From Pyrrhoderma lamaoense (taxonomy: Eukaryota; Basidiomycota; Agaricomycetes; Hymenochaetales; Hymenochaetaceae), in contig NBAZ01000003.1 of the NCBI GenBank assembly GCA_002794735.1, positions 1,984,001 to 2,048,000 on the forward strand: a DNA stretch of 64,000 bases, written 5' to 3'. The position numbers and the translations under genes were made by a program. The notes beneath the pieces were generated by a model. That model was given only the letters and a program-made list of their open reading frames with translations, was not told the DNA's origin and did no database searches. Of the stretch, positions 1 through 12,330 are shown in pieces. How positions within the stretch are numbered: the stretch's first letter is position 1; each line of letters begins with the position of its first letter.

Positions 1-644
1 GGAAAGGAAAAGGGGGAAGAGGGAATATATATGAATCATGAAAAACTAAATTTAACATCACCCCTAACCTTACTTTGATACTTCACGTTTGGATGCAGAA
101 GTGAAAGTATGTTTGAAACGAAACAACAGATACCTTTACAGTAGTGCCCTTACCCTCTTAGCATGGACAGAGCTAACACCTCAGTCGAGTCGGCTACACG
201 GTGTAGTATACGTCGTGCAAACATGCCAGATATTCACAAGAAGTTAGCTGTCATATAAGGTGAAGTACACACTTAGTACATATCCGGAGTCTACGTCATG
301 ATTAGGTTGTATATCAACTAGAACTGGATGCTGAATTCTTCGCAATACCCATACGACCTAAACCTGTCTTATTACTGGTTCAGTTGTAAAAATAATAGTC
401 CACACAAGAGAATTCCGCAGAGAAATAAGGATACATGAAAAAAAATACAGGTATGAGAGAAGAAACTGAAAAAGGGAAAATATCGGGGAGAGTGAGAAGG
501 ATTTCGTAAGTTCGACAGTCTGCCGTGAAGTCTTTAATGAACACGACGTACCAAGCGTGGGGATGTGAAGCGTAAACACGTACAAACGTCATGAATCTCA
601 TATAAGATTAACTAGAGAAAATAAAAACGTAAAATATGATACAT
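1..644. other. Left-end stretch with no gene recognised
   Basis: Only short overlapping ORFs under 80 codons are present, with no recognisable protein and no splice-linked coding pattern. The part next to 645 is the 3' flank of the TAF7 gene on the minus strand. Confidence 0.6.
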
Positions 645-2281
645 TCAATCGGAGTCCATTTCACCTCCATCATCTCCGTCGTCGTCGTCAATAGGTTCTG
701 ATTCGCCACGAGGCATACCTTCTTTCCGCATCCTCTGCTGTTCGCTGAGTTCGTCACGAGAGAGAAGTTTGGAGTCCAGATCTGCCTGAAGCTTCTTAAG
801 AGCATCTTCAAATCGGCGCTATTTCAATTCAGATTAGTATTCACCAAGGACAAAACTTGGCGTTTTGGGGATCTAAGCTTACTCTTATCAATGGGTTGGC
901 CGAGCTTGCAATTTCTGCATTCTTCTTTGCGACAGCAGCCTCCAAGTCCCGAATTTCCTCATTCAACAGTCGTCGTGACTGAGCGTCCTCGTCGTCCTCA
1001 TCCTCATCCTCGTCCTCATCTTCATCACTTCCATCTTCGTCATCCTCATCGCCCTCATCGCCCTCTTCATCACCCTCTTCACCCTCATCACCTAATGCAA
1101 GATCCAATTCCGCAGCAAGCTCCTCATCAATTTCACCTTCATCCTCGTCTTCCATACCATAGTCATCTGCACCTGCACCGGGAGTGGGAGCGTCAATAGC
1201 GTCGGAACCTGCTATACCCTGTTCTATTTCATTTGGTTCTTGTTCCATGAATTCAGAATCAGAGAGATCTGGGTTAACATTTTCCAGGACAGCTAAAATA
1301 CGGGTTATGAGATATAGATAGTATATCTGGTAAAGTCAACTAACTATACTGGACTTGACTTGCTTTTGCATCCTCTTCAAGGAGACGTTCAACTTCTTGT
1401 TCTACTGTTTCTATAGTCTGGATTGAAGGACATTTTAACGAACGTCTAGAGGAGATTTAGTAGTATTCATACCCTTTTATTCACTCTCTTCCTAAATCTT
1501 CGTTTTCGAACATGATGGAGTGGAGGAGTGACACCATGAGGCCATATATACTCGTCGATATTAAATCCCCTTTGATTAGATACGACATCCTCTGACTCAA
1601 TTTTGTCCTCTACAACTAGCATCTGCAATTTCGTTAGCTAAGGGAATCTAAAAATGGAAGATTGATTACCTGACATATATCGGCTACCTTAAACATTTGC
1701 TTATTATCCAAGGTCTTTTGGGATTCTATGATGCACGGAAGATCAACTAGTTTTGAAGAATAAAGATTGTTTCCTATGTGAAAAACAGCCCTGCGAGAGT
1801 CTTTCCCCAGAATGAGTACAAGTAGTACATTGGTATGTCCGAGTGAAAACGTACCCTTAAACTTAAACCAGACATCGCTACCAACGTCTCGAGCCGCCAC
1901 TGCCTTTCTTAATTTTTCACAGTCTTCCCCTGGTGGCATTCTAAGTATAAATTGCTCTTCGAAGGCCAGGTCTTCATCATCCGAATCCAATTCACGGTCA
2001 TAAGGGCCAAGGAAAGATGTCCCAGAGGCCATTGCAGCCTTTGCTTTTTCACTGAGCTTCAGCTTTACCTTTGGGGCACCCTTAGATTTTGTACCATTCG
2101 ACCGAGTTGATAAGCCCAATCCAACTGGTGGTGTATTCCTTAGACGCGAAGAACGTGTGGTCATTGTATCACCCGTAGTATGTGGTCGGGCATAGAAGGC
2201 TTGCGAGTCAGCAAGATTGCTTGAGTTTCCCTGCATTGGTTCATCGTCATCCACGATATTAATGTCGTCTTCGTCTAACAT
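645..2281 (-). CDS. TAF7: TFIID subunit 7 (TAF7/TAFII55)
   Basis: TAF7 is a subunit of the general transcription factor TFIID in the nucleus. The start is the ATG at 2281 (MLDEDDINIV); upstream in-frame codons lie in the shared promoter. After a low-complexity leader the TAFII55 N-terminal domain is clear: EEQFILRMPP, then KDSRRAVFHIGNNLYSSKLVDL after a short intron (split here as RRAVFHIGNNLY and SSKLVDLPCIIESQKT), MFKVADICQ, and in the next exon MLVVEDKI, FNIDEYIWPHGVTPP and HVRKRRFRKRVN, the most conserved block of the family. The C-terminal part is a long Asp/Glu tract (EDEDEDEDEDDED) followed by a helical segment, DALKKLQADL, ending GGEMDSD at the stop at 645. Such an acidic tail is usual in fungal TAF7. 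At least four introns are needed. It is head-to-head with UTP25. The family call is secure; exact exon borders around 1.3-1.6 kb are less so. Confidence 0.93.
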
Positions 2282-2428
2282 ATTTCTGAATAGTAAACTA
2301 GTCGATTGTGAAGTGAAGATGGTTCGTAACGGTGCTTGTTTGAGGTACAAGCATTACGTAATTAACTTACCTTGACGCCGATCACTAGTCTAAATTTTGG
2401 ACGGATAATATGCTACTATGCTACTTGA
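2282..2428. promoter_or_regulatory. Shared 147-bp intergenic promoter of TAF7 and UTP25
   Basis: The two start codons (2281 on minus, 2429 on plus) face away from each other with only 147 bp between them, so both promoters and both 5' leaders must fit in this interval. I see no convincing TATA box. Confidence 0.6.
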
Positions 2429-4943
2429 ATGGTCATGGCTATGGATGATGGTAATTCGACAACGACAAAGCTTTTAACTCTTCTCAACGTGTCTGCAACA
2501 AAAGCTGGAAAGAGGAAACGAATATATAGCTCACCTGATGAACTAGGTAAACTTAACAAACGGAAGTCCGTCCAAATAGCTGGCAGCACGACGGAGACAA
2601 ATGACACCATTGTTGAGAAAGAGGCAGATGATACCGCTATCCTTGATAGTAACTCTATGGATATAGATGAAGAGAAAGAAGAATATGGTAAGCATACGAA
2701 TCTAGAAACTGCCAGGCTTACAATAACTGTCAATTAGCAAGTACCAGCTACTACAATTCCCACTTCAAGGCAGAAAACCCGCTCCTTTCTGAGAGCAATA
2801 GAAAAACCACTGATGAATCTCGCTGGACTATAAAGAAAATAAAAAATGAGAGGCTAGGAATAGTCTGCGAGTACCTTCCAGAAGATACTGATATAACAGA
2901 CATACAGCTGTCTGCAGCGGTATGCATATACCAGTATATTTTACCTACTTATCTTACTTGGGAATAAGCCTTCAGAAAGACTCGCATCCTATCTCAGAAA
3001 ACAGCAGGAAAGCTTATCGAAAGGTTCGATTTCTTTGTGGTGTTTTTCCTTCCTGTAGTCATTAACAAAAACCTGACAGACCAAAAGCAGTTACAAGGTG
3101 CCTTGCTTCCCGAAGTTTCTACATACAAGGATTATTATCTATCTCGCATACCTTATAATAATCACCTACCCGTTCGAGATGCTATCTCTTTTCATGTTGT
3201 TAATCATGTCACAAAGTTAGTCCCACATTCTCGTTCTTTTGCAGGCATCGATCTCATGCATCTCAGAAAACGTCGCCATATCGTCAAAAATAATGAGCGA
3301 ATTGCTTATGCCTCTAAAAACCCTTCAGGATCAACGCCCTCGGAAATACGTGATCAGGGGTTCACCCGACCATCTGTGCTCATTCTTCTGCCCTTCCGAT
3401 CATGGGCCCTACGATGGGCTGAGGCAATAACCAAATACACTCCAAAACCGGACTACCAACTAGAAAATTATTCTCGTTTCTTGTCTGAATACGGGTTACC
3501 TCCTGATGCAATCGATAAACTTGAAGCTGCCTCACCAGGTACATATCCTCCAGATCATATTGATATGTTCCGAGGAAATGTAGATGATAGTTTTCGTCTT
3601 GGTATCAAGTTTACTCGGAAAAGCATTAAGTTTTTCGCGGATTTCTATCAATGCGATATCATCGTCGCAAGTCCCCTTGGGCTAAGAATGTCGATTGACA
3701 AGGAAAAGTAAAAACTCATTACTATAACACTTTCAGTTCACTACTAAACGCCAATCCATTCTAAATCAGAAATGCAGACTTTCTATCTTCAATAGAAATA
3801 TTGATTGTGGACCAGATGAATGCGTTGAGCATGCAGAATTGGGAACATCTTCAGGTTAGTTGCTCTGTTCTTGAATTTTCGGACTTGCTACTAATCACCG
3901 CGGTAGTTTGTTTTAACACATATAAACAAGCTACCTAAAGAGACTAGAGACACTGACTTCTCCCGCATTAAACCGTGGTACTTAGACGGGCAGTAAGTAA
4001 CAATCAAGACTTCTTCAACGTCCAGGAGAAATAACACATTATTCAGTGCACCTTATTTACGGCAGACGATAATGATATCACCTTTCGATACACCGGAGTT
4101 TAGACACTTGTTCAATTCATTTCTGAACAACGTAAGCGGAAAAAACAGGATTGAAGGGACATATGAACCTGTACAAGTCCCAAGTGGAATCTCTCAGGTA
4201 ATCATGGTACTGGACTGATAATACTGACATGAATTACTAAAATAATATCTAGTCGTTCATAAGCTTCGAATGTAATAGTTACAAGGATGAGGCGGATATG
4301 CGTTTCCAATACTTCAGCACTAAGGCAGGCCTTACTTTCTTTGTCTCACGCTTCTGCTTTGTGTTAATGCCATGCTAGATACTTCCGACGGCACTTAAAT
4401 CCGCTGTGCAAAGCACGAACACACTAATTTTTGTGTCCTCATCTTATGATTTTATTCGAGTTGAGAATCATCTAAGAAAGACAGGTGTATCCTACACAGT
4501 TCTTTCTGAGTAAGTCAGATGAAGCCTGGCTCGAGTAATATCCTCTGATTATACTACCTTTCTCAGATATTCATCTAACCAAGACATCTCTCGTGCTCGC
4601 CAGGCTTTCTTCGCGGGTAAAAAGAACTTCCTATTGATTAGTGAACGGTTCCATTTCTTTCGACGGTGGGGGAAATTTGTTCTATTTCTACCTTTTTTTC
4701 TCAATCCACTGAACTCTCCTTGTTTAACTCAGATATAAGATACGAGGAATTCGCAACCTCTTATTCTATAGTCTACCCAATCATGCACAATTCTACTCGG
4801 AGTTTCTTTCTTCACCATTTCTTGATGACGGTGTGGAAGCGTCTGACGTCACGTGCAAGGCTCTATTTTCTAAATATGACTGGATGAGACTGGAGCGAAT
4901 TGTTGGAACTGACAGTGCTCTTGAGCTCATGAGACAGATATAG
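2429..4943 (+). CDS. UTP25: U3 snoRNP-associated protein Utp25 (DIEXF homologue)
   Basis: Utp25 acts in the nucleolar small-subunit processome during 18S rRNA maturation and resembles a degenerate DEAD-box helicase. The start is the ATG at 2429; an acidic, lysine-rich N-terminus follows. The conserved blocks are visible across several exons: STYKDYYLSR, RPSVLILLPFRSWALRW, FRGNVDDSFRLGIKFTRKS, DIIVASPLGLRM, SSIEILIVDQMNALSMQNW, RQTIMISPFDTPEF, RFQYFSTK, then LIFVSSSYDFIRVENHLRKTG, ARQAFFAGKKNFLLISERFHFFRR, and YKIRGIRNLLFYSLP joined by an intron near 4664-4730. It ends SALELMRQI with stop 4941-4943. The reading frame is intact throughout if one intron is of the GC-AG class (4325-4378). It shares its promoter with TAF7. 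Confidence 0.92.
4325..4378 (+). other. Probable GC-AG intron in UTP25
   Basis: The conserved string RFQYFSTK must continue into ILPTALKSA. Between them lie 54 nt beginning gcaggc and ending gctag, and reading through meets a stop. No GT donor is placed to give the same join. Confidence 0.65.
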
Positions 4944-5225
4944 TTCATCTCACTGTGTCTTGATATTCATTATCATTATGTACCTGTAGATTTGTTTAGT
5001 ATATCTCTCTGGTGCCATGTTGTGTCGCTTTAACGACGTTTAATCTACCGGCCAACGCCGATCCACCGGCGCAGCTTAATGGTCATGGCTCTGTGTTGAC
5101 CGTCAACTCACTAACTGAGCCCTTAGTCCTTTCTCTCTCTTTCTCTCTCTATATTGCTGGTGTAAAGGAAGCTAGTCTTACAATAAAATAAGGGAATTGA
5201 TATCTCGGAACATACTTATTTGACT

Positions 5226-6595
5226 ATGATTGAAGACGCAAGTGGTACTTCAAGTTGTAACACCGTGCATGTACATGAAATTGTACAACAGCCTCCCAAA
5301 CCCCCTACTCCACCGCTTGCTACTCAAACTATACCTGAAGCAACCGTACTAGCTGTAGCCTCGACTCCCGATCCTCCCCCTCCATACCCTTCCCGAGAAA
5401 GAAGAACTCGAGCTGAGCGTGCACGTTTGCGACGCGCAATTCAGCAATTGTCCAATGAATCTGGTACTCCTGGTACAAGTTCCATATCGTGCCCCAATTC
5501 TCAACAACTAAGGCTAGTTACAGATCCGTTAGGAGCAACAAACCCCAATCTGAACCTTTGACCCCGTTCTCACCCTCATTGGATGGTAATGAGACAACAC
5601 CTCTATTATCTCCAAGGCGTCGGCCCAGAACCCTTTCACATAGCACCATTGTCTCAACCCATTCAATAGCTCGGACTGTGCTATCGCTCTTTGGGGCTGA
5701 TGAGAATGATGCCGAATCGATTAGTAACCAAGTTGAAATAGAAGATGAAGAAAACAGGACAAGTTACTCGGCATCCTCACCTACTTTACAGAGGAGAGAT
5801 GTAAAGCACTACTTTAGACCACTTTTGCGAAAAACATACTATCTTCCTCTCTTCCACCTTCTTGTGATAAACTTCTTTTACGCACTTTCGGCATTTATCT
5901 ATCTCTTCGCCGGAACCTTGGTGAATTCTATCTATCTATATAACAAGAAAGTAATTAATGTGGCTTACATGTACCTAAGACAGGAACTACCTTGCTTATT
6001 GCCTTGCCGTTGGGTGCTGTTTTGTGTTGGCTAAACTTAGCTGGGGCCCGTGCCTTCGCCAGAGGCGAGGTAAGCTACTTGTACTCCATATGAGACCCAA
6101 AATAGTTACAATATGGTTTAGATTGCCCTACAAACATACTTCCATGGTCCATTGCTCATCCGGCCTCCCAATCCGCCATATCCGATCTTCTCTAGACCTC
6201 ATGTTACCACTTCTCTGGAAGCTGGCCAGCAAAACTCTCAAAGTCAACCTTCTTTCCTGAGGGATACTTATGCTATGGTAGGACATTGCGGCTGAACGTT
6301 ATTCCATTGTATTGACAAACAACATATTTTTAGTTTACAGATCAAACCTCCTATCAGGCTGTGAGCTAGAAGTTAATGATTGTGATTTCATTATGGCTCA
6401 CTCTTACTCTAGATATTTTACTTCTTGGTTATCAAGCCGAGCATCACACTTTTTTTGACCATCGCACTGCTGGCGGTGGTTCCTGTGGCGTTTGTTCTGA
6501 TCATTCCCGCACCGGCTGTCCTAAGAGCTGTAAAGCGGATTGGTGTCTGGCAGGCCAATATTGCTCTCGAAGGACTTCTACGTCCACAACTATAA
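5226..6595 (+). CDS. Conserved basidiomycete membrane protein, putative-sensor-like
   Basis: The start chosen is ATG 5226 (MIEDASGTSS). A Pro-rich disordered N-terminus follows (PPKPPTPP, PDPPPPYPS), then after a short intron ending near 5516 a PLLSPRRRPR segment. The membrane part begins at KHYFRPLLRKTYYLPLFHL and contains four hydrophobic stretches in two pairs: LLVINFFYALSAFIYLFAGTL, then TGTTLLIALPLGAVLCWLNL with the loop AGARAFARGE; and after introns FYFLVIKPSITLFLTIALL with AVVPVAFVLIIPAPAV, RAVKRIGVWQANIALEGLL, stop 6593-6595. The two hairpins each followed by an Arg/Ala/Glu amphipathic segment recall the membrane domain of bacterial 'putative sensor' proteins; that relation is my inference from the pattern. 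No catalytic motif is seen. All introns used are GT-AG and the frame is intact. Confidence 0.72.
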
Positions 6596-8662
6596 CTAAA
6601 ATCAAATGAACATGAAAAAGCTTCAAAACTAGTGAAAGTGCTATATGTTTACCTTCAAGTGGGAAATTCATCTCACTTTCAAGGATGGCTAAATTCAGTC
6701 TTCAGAATTTGTGGATGTTACCTGTCATATTCTCTCGTTTTCTACGAGTTTCTGCAATCTCCGCCGCGACTTTTATAGTTTATGATCATTCCACATCCCT
6801 CGCATTCACCATTTTTCCTCATATACGATGAATTGTAAGTCCTTGGGAGTATTTTACGAGGAATGACCATCTTTTGCTTCATTTCTTCGATATAACTCGG
6901 AGCTTGTAAAGGATAAGCGTGTTTTGGTCCAGATCAACCTACAAGATCGTAAAGACTTTGTATGATCTTGATCCGTCATGTAAAAGTGCCGATTTTCTCG
7001 ACAGGTGTCTTATAACCATAATAGACAAATGGAAAATTAATTACTGGAAGACAAATTTGCGCACGAGGTTAGTAACAGGAAAGGGGCATCGCGAAGAGAC
7101 TCCGAGGTTCCTACGCGATGGCATCCAAAGAGTCAGTAGACTAGTAAGTGAGCAACATTTTCATCGCTAAAGGTGATCGGAGGTATTTCTCTCTTTGAAG
7201 AAGTGATCAGAAGAAGTATCATGTTCAGTCAGTCGTCCTTGTAAATAATTAGGGCGCCGGCTTGTAGAGGGGTATGAGAATAGACATTTTGTGCACCAAA
7301 TTCCAAATACCTTGCATTGAATTTTTGCCCCGAACTTCAGCATCATGGAGAATACTAGCGAAGAACGAATGTGGCGGGCATTCCCGATCTCAAGAAGGAT
7401 GGTAAACGATACTGACACCGAAAAAAACACACAAGTCTGTGGACTTTTTACTTCATTGAGATTGTTTCCGACGCTGCGGAAAACAGGAGAGAAGGATTGT
7501 AAGGGGAGACTCAATGTAAGTTCTAATTGTGAAGTGGCCCGGGCCTAGTCTTAAACTGTAAGTTCATTCTGACGTTAATTTCCGTGAGTACGGGAAGTCA
7601 AGTGGTGAATTAAGCGATAAAATACGATAGTTACTTTGTATAAGTTTGATTTTTTAGAAGGTTCTGTCTTGCCGTTGTCCGCGGGACAGAAACTTGATTC
7701 CATAGAGAGCCTCTACACCGACTGTAGAACTTATCGGTTAGGGTTTACACTCAAAGCACGGAGGTTGGAAGTTCAGCCCATGTGTCTTATGTTCAAAGTG
7801 GTGAAGCTCATGTACATGGACAATGGATAAATGTTTGAACTAGTGCAAAAAGGAAGAACCATCAATCTCAATTGAGAGCACTTTTCGTATGACCGACCAC
7901 TAGTCCCAGGGAACCACTCTCTACACATCAAGTCATGGGGTCAGTAGTTTACAAGCTCGTAAGCTTTACAATATCCGTACTGCAAGGGGAGATAGGTATT
8001 AAGCGAAGGGACAAAGAAAGATAGATGGATGCTATTGAGAGTGCATTTTCGAGTGTGGATATGACCTACCCTTCCACTATGCCTAAGCAAAAAGAGAACA
8101 TCAATAGGGGGTTGTTTGCTATCTAATCCACAATATCAAGGCTGGCGTGAATTATTGATTCTCTAGATAAAGACAAGAGTTAGGTGATTTTCTAATGATA
8201 GACAAGCTTACTACATAGTCTATGTGTAGAGACTACACTGCAGCTAGGAATTCTAATGACACTTTAATCATTATTCGATTAGCGCAAGCACATGCCTACA
8301 TCTTTTGAAAATCCAACGATCCTCACCGTAGTGGCCATATATTCATACCTACTAAGCATGAGTTTAATATGTTTTATTTATTTTTCTATAAAATCAAAAT
8401 ACTACTACTGAGCTATAGGAAGTATAGGCCATAGTGGAGTTTTTCTATAATTACATACTAGAACTAGTAGCTCTGAGGTAAGTAAGAAAGGGAAAGTCAG
8501 TCGACGCGCCAAGTAATTTATAGTAACGTGACCGTAGCGTGACCCGTTCCGCTTCTCCGAAGAAGTCCGTGATCACCTTTTCCCCCTTTTGGATGGCGAA
8601 GAAAGACGGACGCCACCAACGTAGCACATTGTGTCTACCACCTTCGAAGGAGTTCGTCCACT
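6596..8662. other. 2-kb stretch without a supportable gene
   Basis: ORFs here are short (under 116 codons), overlap on both strands, and match no family I recognise. The right-hand part must contain the promoter of the CLC gene. Confidence 0.5.
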
Positions 8663-11600
8663 ATGGTGTAAGTAAGATACATATATATATATATATTTTA
8701 TACTTGTATAATGACGCAAATAATATCAGGGAAAGTCAGATCCAGAATGATCAAGAAGAGCGTCCCGCCGAATCTTATCCGGAAGTTAACGAGGCTTATC
8801 ATCGTAATGTAACATCCTCAACCGAATGGCGTCGTCAAAGGTTATTGAACATCGGATCAAGTGTTCCTCATACTTCTCAGTCAGGACAGACCGAAGATTT
8901 GAATGAAACAACTTTGTTATCATCCTCTAATCCAGACATCTCAACATATGGAACCATTCCATATACCCGCAGACGTCAGGGAAGACGCACTCGAAATCAA
9001 ATTACTCTTCCTGTGAGCACCCAAGGCGAGACACCCATTTTTTACTCAAGGTCAACCCCTGGTTCACCAGTGACGCAACGAAGTAAACTGTTCAATAGGA
9101 ACACTTTGTCAACATATGACCCCCACCAAGTTCGTACAAACCCGATGGAGATGATTATTTTCAAGACTCCCGATTAATGGAAACTAAGCTTAATGGAATA
9201 CGCGTTTGGTACTCCTCCTTTACTTCTGTTGACTGGCTGCATGATGCTATTAAGGAGTCAACGCGTTTATTTCGTCTACGATCTCGAAAATCTCTCCGTG
9301 GAAGGATATATAGCAATTTCGATTCATCTGTTGATTGGATTGTTGTTACCGCTGTTGGGTTCTTTACTGCCATAGTTGCGTTCCTGATTATTCGTAGTGA
9401 ACAATGGCTTTTTGATCTGAAAGAAGGACGATGCTTAAGTGGTTGGTGGAAGGCCCGAAGATTTTGTGAAGAATGGCAAGGATGGTCCGAAGCTTTCAGT
9501 TCTACAGAAGGCGGTGACTCTGATCAATGGTTTGGGAAGGGCTCTTGGGCAGTCGAGTATATAATGTATATTGTAATCGCGGTACGTCTAAACCGAGCAA
9601 CGATAAAAATAGTTGAAATGTTAATATCATCCATCGTGACCTTGACAGCTTTGCCTCGCATCAATTTCCTGCATTCTTACGATAAAGCTGAGTGCCTCTC
9701 CGTCCTTTGTCTCTAATAAGGACTCTGGAGTCCTTGGACCCGAATTTCAGCGACAGACGCTCAAGTCAGAAATAACCTCCGCACCAAAGAGAAAGGTCTT
9801 GTATTTTGTGAGTTTGAGCTACTTTCGTGTTACTTCCTGGGACTAAGCATATCAGGCTGCGGGAAGTGGTATACCTGAAATCAAAACGATCTTATCTGGT
9901 TCGTAACCTGAATGAAGTATTTGTCACTACTGCTGACTTTATCATAGGGTTTGTGATACACGGATATCTTGGAGGGCGAACACTATTCACAAAGTCCGTG
10001 GGTCTAGCTCTATCAGTTGCATCTGGGTTATCCCTGGGTAAGTCTGGACACATAACTATATGGCCCTTTTGTTAATTCCGGGAATTATAGGTAAGGAAGG
10101 CCCGTTTGTGCATATTGCGAGTTGTATTGGCAACATAGTAAGCCGATTTTTCTCCAAGTACGAAACCAATGAAGGTGGATACCTCATTATTTCTCTTTTT
10201 TATTGTGGGACTCAAAAATCCAACTCGCTGTTATTGTATCCAGGAAAACGCCGAGAAATCCTTAGCGCTTCAGCCGCCGCAGGGGTGGCAGTCGCCTTTG
10301 GTGCGCCGATCGGTGGAGTTCTTTTCAGTCTTGAAGAAGTCTCATACTACTTCCCTCCAAAGGTCTGTTTCCAGTCCATGATACAAATGGTATTCCTTAT
10401 CTGAGTTGTAAATTTCTAAGGTCATGTGGCAAAGGTAAATCTCTGTGGAATTCTAGGCGAGGACTATGTTTATCTATTCTGATTCTCAGTTTTTTTTGCG
10501 CTATGATTGCTGCAATCACCCTGAAGTTTTTGGATCCGTTCGGCACGAAGAAACTTGTTTTGTTTCAGGTTACTTACGATAAAGTTAGTGTCTTCTTAAT
10601 TGGGAAACAATTGTAATTATGATACTGATCCTCAATTATTCCCAAGGACTGGCACGCGTATGAACTTCTCCTCTTCTTGCTTCTAGGCGTGTTTGGGGTA
10701 CTCCTATAACGTACACTACCGCTTGAATTGAACTGACATTCACATTCCAGGGTGTATATGGTGCTTACTTCTCTAAACTCAATATTAAATGGAGTCGTCA
10801 TGTTCGTAACGGAACGTGGCTAAAATCCCATCCTATTGCAGAAGTTCTCTTAGTAAGCTTCAAATCAATTATTTCTCCGAAGACAATGTTTAGTGTCAAT
10901 CATCTAGGTCACCTTAGCTACGACTTTGTTATGCTTCCTCAACCCTTACACCCGAATGGGTGGTACTGAACTCGTGTATAATCTCTTCTCCGAGTGTGGC
11001 CCTGACAACGACTCGCATGAAGGACTTTGTCCACGCGACCCCGTTTCGTATGCGGGCCCGTTAGCCCAGTCAATTGGCATCGCCTTGCTGGTAAAGGGGG
11101 TACTTACTATTGTAACATTCGGTATCAAGTTGCCAGCGGGTATTTTTATTCCGACTTTGGGTGTTGGAGCCTGTTTTGGCCGAATACTAGGGATTGGTGT
11201 ACAATATCTTCATCTCAAACATCCAGATTCTACCATATTTGCGGCATGCGGGGACGACATGGACTGTGTTATTCCCGGCTTATATGCCATGGTCGGGGCT
11301 GCTGCAACACTTTCAGGAGTTACGGTGGGCACCACTTATTGACTTGCTAAGATACAATTATAATTAAATTTGAGTAATGATTATAGAGAACGACCGTATC
11401 ATTGGCTGTAATAATGTTTGAGCTAACCGATACTTTAACCTATGTAGTTCCGGTTATGCTTTCAATCCTTACTGCGAAAACCATTGCTGATTGGTTAGAG
11501 CCAAAAGGGATATATGATTTAGTTATTGAGTGAGTATATTTCTATTTTTTATGGAGATATAGATCTCACACTCATACCATGTTTAGTCTGTCCCAATTAC

Positions 11601-12330
11601 CTTATCTCGATGTCAAGCACGAATATCTATGGGGCAATCTCTTAGCTTCTGATATGGTATGGCTACAGTTACTATATAACTTATGGACATCACTCAGCTT
11701 TGTTTCAAGACTGATAGATTTGTTGGTGTTATTCGTCTTGATGAACAGAACACAGTTAAAAGCCTTCGCGATAAACTTCGGGATGCACTTTCAGCGGGAT
11801 ATGCTGACAGCGGCTTCCCCATTTTATATCGAGACACACGTGGATTACGTGTAGCAGGATATATTGGTATGAATGAGTTGGAACATGCTTTAGGTACATT
11901 ATCCGTTATAATTATACCTGCCAATATTAAAATTAACTATGCCTAATCCTCTACCTATGTATAGCGGTGGTAGCAGATGATGCGGATGCCCTCCCATACT
12001 TCCACACTGCATCCGAAGGCGCTAGCCAGGGACCCACATCATCCGCATCGTCTTATACAGAGTCAACACGGAATATTGACCCGTTGGACTTCACTATTTA
12101 CACTGACCAAGCTCCATTGACAGTACAAAGCAATACCCCACCTGAATTGTTACAACAGATATTTGCTAAACTTGGAGCCAAATACGTTATAGTCACTGAC
12201 CCTAATGGAAATTGTCGGTATCTCAATACAACATTACTTTTTCCAGGCTAACATTGTTTATGCTCTAGACGAAGGAGTTATTGAAAAGAACGCATGGATC
12301 GCTTACGTTAACGATATGTCTAGCCACTGA
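8663..12330 (+). CDS. GEF1: CLC chloride/proton exchanger (Gef1/CLC-3/4/5 type)
   Basis: This is a multi-pass CLC protein expected in endosomal, Golgi or vacuolar membranes, exchanging chloride for protons. The proposed start is ATG 8663, only five coding bases (ATGGT) before a 62-nt intron to 8729; the other in-frame choice fails. Motifs in order: MYIVIA helix, [10 protein letters not shown] (chloride-site GSGIP), [10 protein letters not shown] (gating Glu), [20 protein letters not shown] (internal proton Glu of the exchanger class), the [18 protein letters not shown] block, [20 protein letters not shown], then two CBS domains ([11 protein letters not shown] and [14 protein letters not shown]), stop 12328-12330. 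About 900 residues in more than fifteen exons. Between 9040 and 9135 the frame must shift: either an 80-nt intron (9051-9130) or one missing C in the run at 9120-9124. The fungal regions are otherwise intact. Confidence 0.93.

Noticed and set aside
891..1199. Plus-strand ORF of 102 codons rich in Pro and His
   Set aside because: It is the antisense shadow of the acidic GAG/GAC tract of TAF7.
7167..7548. Overlapping ORFs on both strands (115 and 67 codons)
   Set aside because: No domain, no splice partners and ordinary composition; chance ORFs.
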